The notes under the pieces were generated by a model, which was given only the letters and a program-made list of their open reading frames with translations, had not been told where the DNA came from and made no database searches. DNA of 64,000 bases from the NCBI GenBank assembly GCA_033675545.1, contig JAWDGP010005302.1:717501-781500 (forward strand), written 5' to 3'. This document shows, piece by piece, positions 54,040-64,000 of the stretch. This DNA comes from Elysia crispata. Lineage: Eukaryota; Mollusca; Gastropoda; Plakobranchidae. A program made the position numbers and the translations under genes. How positions within the stretch are numbered: the first letter of the stretch is position 1; every line of letters begins with the position of its first letter.

Positions 54040-54157
54040 AGCTTCAATAGGCACAAATTTCTATTCTTTTATCACTGATTTTATAATGAGTGGTAACATG
54101 GCAAGCTTCAATAGGCACAAATTTCTATTCTTTTATCACTGATTTTATAATGAGTGG
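54040..54157. repeat. 64-bp tandem duplication
   Basis: AGCTTCAATAGGCACAAATT begins each copy, at 54040 and 54104. The first 54 bases of the two copies are identical, so the duplication is recent. Confidence 0.92.
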
Positions 54158-54222
54158 TGACAGGACAATTTTCTGCGCAGACGTTCCGCACCAACCCATT
54201 GAACATTTAGCTTGTGCTATTA

Positions 54223-54359
54223 TCTCCTCCTCCTTTTCCTCCTCCTCTTCTTCTTCTTCTTCTTCTTCTTCTTCTTCTTCTTCTTCTTCTTCTTCTTCTT
54301 CTTCTTCTTCTTCTTCTTCTTCTTCTTCTTCTTCTCCTCCTCCTCCTCCTCCTCCTCCA
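54223..54359. repeat. (TCC)n-(TTC)n-(TCC)n compound microsatellite
   Basis: A TCC-rich start, about 29 TTC units, then about 8 TCC units. The Ser, Leu and Lys/Glu ORFs are artefacts. Confidence 0.95.
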
Positions 54360-56435
54360 TCGTATTCTCTTTCACAGGATCAGAATAGTTTTTAGTATCA
54401 GAAACATTTGGGTGTAATTTTTGGGCCATAACTAAAAATAACACGCAATGTTTTTTAAAGGTAGAGAAAAAAAATCAATTTAATAACATATTTTCTGTTT
54501 GTGTTTAGATATAGATTCTTTTTTTTTTTCCCCAACGTGCGTGGAGCCACTCGGAATCAATTCCCTCAGTGAGAAACTAAGACAGAAAGCCACGATGGTT
54601 TTGACACCAGGCTCCCTTCGCACCAATCGATGCGGGCGTGCTAAAGGGGGCCTCTTGCGCCTTTTCTCCTCAGCAATGTCTGCGTGATGCTTGCTTGGTA
54701 TGTTGGAAGCATCTCACCCCCTTCATCTAGTCTGTTACTTTAGTCGATGAGGTGGAAGAAGCAGTTCCTTGAAGGACCTATGTTACGAAGTCATTGTTTC
54801 TAATTTGCGTGCGATTTTTTTTTCTTCCAGTAATATTTACTTGTAGGTATCCAACTGGTGTTAACGTAGTAAAATTTCATGGACAAACTGCACATTGTTT
54901 GAAAGTTAGTGATCATGTTGAGTTTATTTCACTTTATGCCGCTCTGATCAAGGCAGGTGACGACAAAATTACTATCTTCTTTTCTTTTTTTTTTTTATTT
55001 TCTCATTTGCTCGATATCTTGTTCAGTTTATAAAGAAAAGAGAAAGCACGGATCATATCTTTTTTTTTTCCTGTTCCTTTTTTAAATACATCCACTAAAG
55101 CTGATCTCTTAAACGGTAAATTTCAAAGGAAAAAGAACAACATTATTGTCAACAAATAACGTTTTTCTATTCGAACATTTAGAGCATTTTACACGTGTTC
55201 CTTAGGACTGAGAACAACCATGGTTAAGAGGGGTCGGTTTTATTTACCTTAAGCTTTGTTCAATTTGTAGTTTGAAACTGAATAGTAATTTGATTTCACT
55301 GTATTCCGGAATCAGAGATAAACTTAGCCGGTCTTAACGTTGTTTTGGCCAAACTTCAGTCAAAATTGTTCATGATCTATACATTATGAAAGATACATAA
55401 TTCATCACAGCCTTTAGTTCAACTTCTGAAAAACTTTATTTTTCTCTTTCAGAACTAAAGCATGACTCAAAAAAAAAAATACCTTGAACTTTTTGCTTTC
55501 CGATTTTGATCTCTATTGAATCTACTGGCTGGTGTTTGATTTTTTTTTTTTTTTGTTGTTTTCTTTTTTTGGCTGGTGACTGGTCCATCCTCAATCTGAA
55601 ATAAGTTGTGATAGCATAGTTTGTCACAGTGTCAGTCATCATACATTTAAGAATATATTCTTGTGATAACACTACATGGTTCAAAAGATAAAACGTCAGG
55701 TTTTGTTGTTTGTTTGTTTTTTAACTGATTTAATTCTCAAGAGAAGATTTTCCGCAAAGCTTTCTATGTAAATCTTCATCTTTTGTATGGCTTGCCAACC
55801 TGTTACACTGCTGTGTAGAAGTTAAGCTTGGACTGTATGAAGAAATCAATGACTCAAGTTTTTGCTGTGGTCTTCCAGTGACTCGGCTTAGCAGATTGTT
55901 GCCACATTAGCAGCCTTCTTTTGCATAGGTTTTACTCTTATTTTGAACTAAGGATTTTATGAGCAGCAGGTCTCACCCTTTTATAAATGAAAATTCTAAG
56001 TAACACGCTCATGCGACTTTGATCCGTAACAGTTTAACGTAGAGCTAGATCACTATATATGACGGAACATCGTCACGTCTTTTATTGAAAATTCCGTGCG
56101 AAGCAAATAAATTATGGTTTAAAAATCTTGATCAGTCTCCAATCAGATATATGCAAATCAACTGCCTCAGGGTGTTTATAAATAAATGCATATGCTTTTC
56201 ATAAGGACTTTACCATTTTAAGACCCAAAGTTATACTAACCCACTATAATGACGACCGTTAAATGTTATAGTGATGACAATCGTTGTAAAACTAAAAATC
56301 ACTGTGCCATAACTTTTTTTTCCTTGCGTTCGTCTGTTGTCACTGGTTTGCCAATAGATAAAGCAATTTTGTCTACTTTATTAGTACGCATAGATCTATA
56401 TTTTGAAGTATTTGCGCATCAGTTCACTTTGTTTT
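54360..56435. other. no gene recognised; one coding-like patch
   Basis: At 54535-54690 the composition is less AT-rich and a plus frame reads VEPLGINSLSEKLRQKATMV then LTPGSLRTNRCGRAKGG. I recognise no family and see no clear splice sites, so it is noted rather than called. Confidence 0.3.
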
Positions 56436-56438
56436 ATG

Positions 56439-56507
<69 letters not shown>

Positions 56508-56508
56508 T
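56436..56508. repeat. (ATT)n microsatellite
   Basis: About 24 pure ATT units. Confidence 0.95.
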
Positions 56509-59500
56509 TGTAATGTACACGCCCTTAAAGTTTGAGGTAGTTGCTCAGATCCATAATTATTTGAACAAACTGTTTGCTCGCGCCTTAGGGAAGCAAACTG
56601 ATTCTTAAGGTGACTCCTCCTCTATTAGATATCACACTTTCAACCCTCGAGTCAACCCGACCAATAGAAGAAAGAGAAAAAAGGAGAAGATCCATAATTC
56701 ATTAGCCCTAGGACATCTTGCAGACGCTTGCCGCTTGCTAGCCCAACTATTGGGTTAAGGAAATGGATGAGCAATACTGTTGAGAGGGGTGTTTCATTAG
56801 AAAACGTCCTCAGGGCGCTTTTTGCGAGCATCTCATTCCGAACTCTGCGCACGAGGCGAGCTTTTTTTTTTTTTTATTTAGTTTTTAATTTTTATTTTAA
56901 ATTAGTATCCTGTGGTGCCAGTTGGGAAAATGTTAGGGCCCCTAACCTTCTGTTTATTCAGGCATCCATTTAGGATGAGTCATGTTCTCTAAACCTGTCT
57001 TGACTGTCAATCCCTTGCAATAAAATCGAAGGTTTTTATTGCTTCCCCCCCCCCCGGTTGACCTATTCCGAAAGAGAAATACTTGCAGTTACGTGCGTCC
57101 GTGACGTAAGAGTCCTAAGAGTCTTATTGCTTCGAGGATACTTCAAGAGGAGAAAGATTCTTGACTTCCTGTCGTTTTGTTTGTTTTGTTTTTTTTAAAG
57201 GAAAATAGATCAAATGACTCGCCCATTAGCCGCATGTATGTTTATAGTAAACCTTGTCCAAAGAAATGAATTCCTTCTCTGCTAATAGAGACGCGTCATA
57301 AATCTTAGTACATATCAATTTATTGAATAACCTTTTTTTTTCTTTTAGTAATCTACAATAATTAAAGATTATTCCATCCCCTACAGGTTGACCAATATAA
57401 ATCCATATTCGCAAGCGTAACATTTTTTTTTTCAAATCAAATAAAAATCTTGCTTTCACCGTCAACCCAATATCGCAGACACACGAGTTTATCATAACTA
57501 TTTTCTTATTCCCCTTATACACTGTATCACAATTTAACTGTCAACCAGCGGGTTACAGACTGTTGCTCGTATTGCCAGGTTATTTAGAGTCTCACTGTTG
57601 TTTGCGCTGAGAGTGACAAACTATTTCTGATTAAGTCTGGTTTTTTGCCTCTTCGTCTCATCTAATACATAAGTGGCCTATAGCTTTTTCAATACCAGAG
57701 ACTGCAAATCTCATCACTCAATATACCCCTTTTTTAATCCTCCTTTTCAATAAAAACTGGAACACCCGCCTTTCTTATAATACAACATACATTTATTTAT
57801 AAGAGGTTAGTATGAAATGTATTTGCTTTATTTCCTCTTTTCGTCAACTATTTCTTGATATCCTGTTATTTCAGAAGCCTTTTTAACGAAAAACAAAAAA
57901 CAAAACAAAGACTACTTCTGGTCAATGACAAATTTATTTTATGCCGAAAAGCGACCTAAAATGTGAGCCATGCCTTTTTTCCATCCATTATTTTCTTCAC
58001 TTAGCACCAAAGAATTGAATACAAAATCTCATATTGGAAATGTGAGTTCTCTAGAACGAGAGGTCAAAGGGGCTAAGAATTGCTGACCCATGAGAATCTA
58101 TCATCATCCAGTAAAAAGATGTGTCACATGTGGCTAACCAATGCTGGTTCGCGTGTTCTGGAATGCTCTTTTCTGCCTCGTTGTATTGACCATTCTGTAT
58201 GATTTTAATCACTGTGGTCTTCATGCTGCACTAACTCCAGTCTGATGTCTGAACCCTTTATCGTCCTAACCCTACAGACCACGCAATCAAGATGGAAGAC
58301 GCGGATGTCATTGCTATGATTGGTAGACTTTAACACGTCTACCTTTAGTGCAAACCAGGATTCATCATGTTCTTCCATTACGGCCTTTAAAGTCTGAAAG
58401 AAATGGTTGTGAAAGTTCTATTCTGTGGCTTCTTTCCATAGGCATTAGCCTTTCGAATCGCTGTTGTCTGCCCGATTTAAAATCATCAGGTCACTTCACA
58501 ATGTCTGGGCCGAGGCGATCTTATTACAGGCTAATCAGCCCAAAAAGTAAAAATTTTACGAAGTTAAAGTGACATATTTCCATTGGCTTTGTATAGAGTT
58601 GGAATACACAGCAAAAAGGCCAGCAATCGGTCATTTAGAACACAATAAACTAACGTCTTTATTTTGTTCCTACACACTCAGAAGATTCGTGCTCTAAAGC
58701 CTTTACTGCACGTTGCATCCGCCTACCAAGTACATTGTACTTTGTATTTAAGCATTCGTGCGAAGCCCTGGGCTCATTGCAGTTTTGCTTCCACTGCACT
58801 ATTGTCAGCACTATTTAAATTTTTATGCCGGACAAAGAAACGCTGATCGTTTCCCTGAAGCTGATACTGTTCGAAAGCCTGTAAAGATCTAGACATGAAT
58901 TTACATTTAATCAATTAATTTTTTTTTCATTTTAAATTATGCTCTTTGGTATCCCCTTACCTGTCTTTGATACTAAACGTGCCTGTTGTCAATTGTCCTT
59001 GATAATTTTTCTCATTCACCATCGACTTTCATAATTATATGGTGATTAATATTACACTCTGCTTCTTTTCAATTCCAACGTACTGAGACTGGCTGCTGAA
59101 TTCGCATTACCATCAAACTACATCAGCTAGAAACATTGCTCAGATCATAAGGGCAACATTTTCACATGAATGTTTAAGTAGGTCCGCAAGCTGTTCTTGC
59201 TCTAGCCAAGCCTTATTCTATATCGCGAATAAAAATAATAAAAAAAAAAAAAACCTTATTCATTATAAATGAAAATATCCCAGGTTGGCTCTATTCAATT
59301 TCATTTTATTTATATATATATATATTAATGCTGCTGCTGCTGTATACTGAATGCTTTCCAGCATGAAGGCAAGTTTGAGAGCCAACGAAAAGTGTGGTAT
59401 ATAATTGCAACAAGGAGTCAGCACAAAAGTATTACATACGATAACACAGAGGCTTCAAACTTTGGTGAATACCAGATCTTTAAGTATAATTCTTGTAACA

Positions 59501-60449
59501 CTCGATGGAATATAAGATTAAGGCGTTGCCATGGCAAATGGTATGGCATTGTCAGGTGCTTAGCATTGTGGTTTATCTGGTTGTCATATCATTTTTCTAT
59601 AAGAAGCGCAACTGTCATAGCAGCTGTTGGTAACATACTATGATACTAAGGTTTTAAGATGTATTTTTTCTTTTGTTATCATGGAATCTTTCTCTTTCCA
59701 CTGTCTTACGCTCTCAGGTCACCTTAAATCGCGTATTGGCTCCTAAGCAAGTCAATGAAATATGGTATTCATGTTCATCATTTTTTTTTTCGATCTCTAA
59801 ATATGTCTGCAACTCCTAGGCAATACATTAGTCGTTGGCCATCGCGATTTATTCTTTGAAAAATGTACCCTTTCAGTTGTGTCGATCACTCTTTTTATTT
59901 TGAATGATGTACTCAACTTAACTTCGATTTTCAGGGTTTCGAAGCATCATATACAAATAACCCATGTATTGGAGTTTTTCTTTTTTTTTTTTGTTTGTTT
60001 TGTTCACGGCATTCTACTGAAAGCCTCTGTAACATTGTTGATTTGAAAATTCTCATCACTCATGTAGCGTCTGTTTCTCTTCCTCGTATCCATCTATGTG
60101 TAAACTGCCTTGAAATCACAATACAATCTCGTGCTGATTTAGCTGGAGATCGCGGAGAATCGATCAACCTCTGAAGGTGAAGCTTTCTCCTAAATGCCGT
60201 GATTTAATTTCGCCTTGTTCTTATTCAATTCTGTGTTCACGGTCCAGATCTTGAGGCACAGCCGTCTGAAGGGTGCGTAAATAACTTCTTAGGGTTTATG
60301 TAGATTAAATCCAACAAGATCTAACCGCCCATGACCGGTTCGTCATTGTCTACGAACGTAAGGAGCCAGCGTTGTAGAGCGTTAGTTATCCATTGAATCC
60401 TTCAGTCAGTACAGGTCACCTCCACATGTCCTCGATGCATGAATATTCT
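56509..60449. other. no gene recognised
   Basis: Mixed sequence with short ORFs (for example 58348-58572 and 59392-59643, plus) lacking motifs, signal peptides or clear exon borders. A C run lies at about 57046-57055. Confidence 0.45.
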
Positions 60450-60472
60450 TGAACCTGTTGTTGTTGTTGTTG

Positions 60473-60525
<53 letters not shown>

Positions 60526-60613
60526 GTTGTTGTTGTTGTTGCGGTTGTTATTATTTTAGTATTGTTGTTGTTGCTGTTGTTATTATTATTTTAGTTATTG
60601 TTGTGGCTATTGT

Positions 60614-60659
<46 letters not shown>
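60450..60659. repeat. (TTG)n-(TTA)n-(TTG)n and (TAG)n compound array
   Basis: TTG units, TTA units from about 60477 to 60523, TTG again to about 60540, a degenerate bridge, then about 14 TAG units (60614-60658). Confidence 0.95.
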
Positions 60660-60660
<1 letters not shown>

Positions 60661-62402
60661 AATGAGGCTCAATTCAGTGTTGTTGTTGTTGTTGTTTTTC
60701 AATTTTTTTTTGTTTTTGTGTATACTACACCTCAGTGACTTCCACACGAATTGAACATAGCAACGAATAATGCGGCTAGTCGAAAATAAATTAGTAAATT
60801 TAATGGAGGAGGGGTGCCCACTTAAAATCCAATTTAATGCTCAAGTATTTCCGATCTAACATCTGTTTGAAGTTAAAAATGAAAGGCAAGTGCAAATTTG
60901 AACTATGCTGAGGAAATGTAACAGTACACGATGTATTTCTTTGAGTCGGAATTCTCTTTCGAGCGAATTAACTATAACTAAGATTACCTTTCGGAAACGA
61001 ATTAAGCTTAAATGAATGTGAACATGTTCAAGATGCGTTTATGAAAAGAGAAACGTCGAGAATATTTTTTTTTTGAGGATGAAGAAGCGTGGTGTAATAA
61101 AAGATAAAAATAGGGACCATGGTAGGGGAGACATAAATAGATGAGAGAGAGAGAGAGAGAGTGAGAGGAAAATAAAGGGAAATTTAGGAAGGGATGGGGA
61201 GTTCTTCACGTTTTAACGGTTTCCCACAGTTGACATTTTGTGGTCAACAAAAGCAAGAAATGTGCCGTGTCTGGTTCGGTGAGCACTGTTGGCCATGGTT
61301 GTCAGGCCCCTCACATTCACATTATTAGTTCAACTCTCGCCAGCTGACAGTTGTTTAGGGTGGGGTTTAGACGGGACACCAACGGAAGGTCACGAAAACA
61401 GGTTCTAGGGAAGTTAGCAAGAAAAGCATAGTAATCTGGCTTTAAGTTTTCCTCCCTTTTTTTATTTCCAAAAGTTCTGACTACTAGTACTCTGAGAATA
61501 AGGCGACTGTTGAGATGATAGCTACTTGGAGGAGTTAAAATAATAAAGCAGTTTGCTTTTCTGTTTATGTTCTTCATGTCAGCAAACTTTTACTCTCTAT
61601 GATGTACATGTATATGTAGATGAGTTCTCAATTCCAAACACTGGCATTTTTAAAAAATTTTTTCCCGTATTTAGCCGCTCATTGTACCTCTTCTTCCTGG
61701 TTTTGGAATAGGGCTGGTTGGTTTAGTATTTTTGTAAGCTAGTAAGCACTTTTTCTTTCTCTTTTTCTTTTCCTTTTTTTTTTAAAAGAAAAAAAAAATG
61801 GAATCATTCATCATCGTACTTGCTTATAAGTTTGTATGGTTCGATTTCTTAGTATTAGGAAAGAACATAGATATTATTTTCCTCTGCGACTTCGGCAAAA
61901 CATGTGATATTGTTTAGCTATATTCTTATAAGAATAAAAGAAAACCATCTCCTCTTTTTTAAATTTTTATGATGTTTTCATGCTGTCGGTGATCAATCCA
62001 AAATGAGTGGCGCAGTTGTGCTTCATGTGCTTATGCTGTTTTTCCGATAGATAAGATCGGCTGTATTCTGCTGAAAGGCTGTGCATAGTATTTACACAGT
62101 CATGTAAATGATAGGTCTGTCCCTTTCCCCTCTAACAACATCTACTTTTTTCAGCTTTTATTTTTTTATTCAAAGCTTTTTATGCGTTTAATAACATGAT
62201 AAATGATAATAATTACATTTAATGTAGCATAATTATTTCCCCATATCTGTGCATTTCGGCGCTCATCACTCTACCTGTTTTTTCATCACTCATAATTATC
62301 TTTTCTGTAGTTTTTCATCAATCTACTTTGTTTCTTATTAGCTGCTCCACTCTCCCGTCTTTCACTACCCCCCCCCCATTTTTTATTTTTATTTTTTTTT
62401 TT

Positions 62403-62405
<3 letters not shown>
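60660..62405. other. no gene recognised
   Basis: AT-rich. A short AG run lies at 61144-61165. GAGTGGCGCAGTTGT (62004-62018) resembles a pol III A box but has no B box. Confidence 0.45.

Positions 62406-62488
<83 letters not shown>
62406..62488. repeat. (TC)n microsatellite
   Basis: About 41 TC units, followed within 80 bp by a C homopolymer (about 62563-62574). Confidence 0.95.
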
Positions 62489-62489
<1 letters not shown>

Positions 62490-63914
62490 CTCTCACTCTC
62501 TTCTTGCTCGACTTCTCTTTTTTTTAAATTTGTCCCACGTCTCCTGCTTATCCTACCACCACCCCCCCCCCCCCTTTTGTTACCCACACAGATGCCTAGC
62601 GTTATTTAATTATTTTAATACAATATATTTCTTCCTCTCTCGTGCAGTTTTATTTATTTTGCCCCTCTGATCGTGGGGCATAGATCGGAGGAGCAGAATT
62701 TGATCTGAAACTGGAACACCACATCGATGCATGCAATCAGCCAGGTCTGACAGTTGTGGTAATGGAATATAAACAAAGCATTAATGGCGTTAATTATGCA
62801 TTAGTTTAGACGGAGAAGATATCGAACTGTGTTATTTACCCCCCCTTGTGAAGACGACCATCGTTTACACGAATGGCTCTGCATTTACGAGGCGGAAAAA
62901 AAAACTTTTAAAACATTATTTTTTCATCCATATGTTCAAATGCGACGAAAAGATGTCAGAATAGGCGATCAAATATTTTTGAGGGAATAGCAATTCAGAA
63001 TTTTGGAAACATCAGCAACATCTCACCTTAACAAGATAAACAATACAAAAGCATTTTTTTTTAATAAAGGTTTCTTGACAATATGTTTTATTATTTTATT
63101 AGTGAGACTCTTTAATTGCGGGGGGGGGGGGGGGATTATTTTATTTTTACAAGCACAAAAAGAGCTCCACTCTTTATATCTTTGTCCAAGGCTACACGAC
63201 AGGTTTTTCTAGGACTCCGGTCCCTCTGGGCTTCTTTTGACCTCTGGCTCTAGCCAGGGGGCTTTATTCTACACTTAGGCTCGTTGCTTGGCCACTCTAT
63301 CGACCGCCGTCAGTGTGGACAGTCCAGATCAGGTGTTGGAAGGCCACAGTGAGGTCGCTGATCCTTGGTTTACTATAGATCTACCTGTTGCAATATTAAA
63401 ACTAATAGCTCGCCTTTACCACTACCTGTTCAGCTGATAGATGAAAAACACACCACCACACCATGTCAACTGAGTTAACTACATGTATTTCGGACCATGT
63501 GTGCGTGCAGGACCTGATTTAACTGCAACTTTTTAATGTTTCTTGATTTTGATCAAGTTTGGTGTTTCCCAACTTGCAGTAAGTCTGATGCGATTATTGT
63601 CGTTTTGCTTTGGTAGTCATTTTTTTTTTTTTTTATTACTATTTTCAGTGTGTCATAGTAAAAAAGTACCATTAACTATCACAATACGTGCATCTCTGTA
63701 TATCTCACAATTATTGTTGCATCGCACGTACATACTTTCTGTTGCTTATGTGTCTTGTTTTTGCTTCCTCAAGCTATGCGTTATATATAATGGACCTAAG
63801 ATTGCGATTGCATTTTGGGTTTTAAAACAAGTAAAAAACTAAAAAAAAACATCTTTTGAATGACGATAATGATATTTATAGCTAGCGAAGGGGTGATCGT
63901 GATAGTTCTTACAG
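62489..63914. other. no gene recognised
   Basis: C run 62563-62574 and G run 63120-63134. A less AT-rich stretch lies at 63220-63370. ORF 63543-63842 has hydrophobic stretches but no recognisable family. Confidence 0.45.
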
Positions 63915-64000
63915 CACTAGCAGCAGCAGCAGCAGAAGTATTAGTAGTCTGTTTTAGTTGTTGTTGTTGTTGTTGTGGTAGTTGTAGATCTTGTTGCGTT
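63915..64000. repeat. (AGC)n and (TTG)n short arrays
   Basis: About six AGC units (63918-63936), then TTG units from 63958. The window ends inside this repeat-rich stretch. Confidence 0.8.

Noticed and set aside
62004-62060. tRNA-like A box GAGTGGCGCAGTTG
   Set aside because: No B box or 3' tail follows.

Overview
This is an AT-rich eukaryotic (animal) genomic window, mostly non-coding and unusually full of long microsatellites: (ATT)n, (TAC)n, (AG)n, (TC)n, (AT)n, (AAG)n and a degenerate palindromic (CTAGAT)n cluster. Spliced genes with GT/AG introns of 0.3-4 kb, a Ly6-type three-finger protein, a GGCT homologue, and relics of PIF/Harbinger, mariner, pogo/Tigger and non-LTR elements fit an invertebrate metazoan. 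A mollusc, perhaps a gastropod, is my best guess, but nothing here proves it. There are no operons, bacterial-type genes or CRISPR arrays.

Layout. 1-6.2 kb: repeats and featureless AT-rich DNA. 6.25-6.57 kb: a 320-bp fold-back, SINE-like insertion flanked by a 14-bp direct repeat. 6.96-7.66 kb (+): the last two exons of a GPI-anchored Ly6/three-finger gene. 11.7-12.7 kb: a less AT-rich patch with possible first exons. 13.7-15.7 kb: two decayed PIF/Harbinger transposase relics in tandem. 18.4-28.7 kb (-): a complete gamma-glutamylcyclotransferase (GGCT) gene, with five coding exons, one probable 5' UTR exon and a poly(A) signal. Its introns hold a LINE remnant and a Tigger-like MITE. 31.4-34.0 kb (+): an intronless, broken ionotropic-receptor (iGluR/IR) pseudogene in which every domain can still be followed in order. 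34.4-35.7 kb: an unclassified stretch of different composition. 37.9-39.1 kb: an old direct duplication. 41.56-41.81 kb (+): a complete but unrecognised 82-aa ORF with a good start context and a poly(A) signal. 43.1-44.6 kb: a giant trinucleotide-repeat field. 45.3-46.2 kb: the (CTAGAT)n palindromic cluster. 51.19-52.27 kb (-): a decayed 1.08-kb mariner with both terminal inverted repeats. 52-64 kb: microsatellites and sequence with no gene I can support.

The genes show no common pathway. GGCT is a cytosolic enzyme of glutathione/gamma-glutamyl metabolism, the Ly6 protein is an extracellular surface protein, and the IR relic is a dead membrane receptor. The least ordinary items are the intronless IR pseudogene, the fold-back SINE-like insertion, the recurring A-B-A architecture of the compound trinucleotide repeats, and the unrecognised 82-aa ORF.
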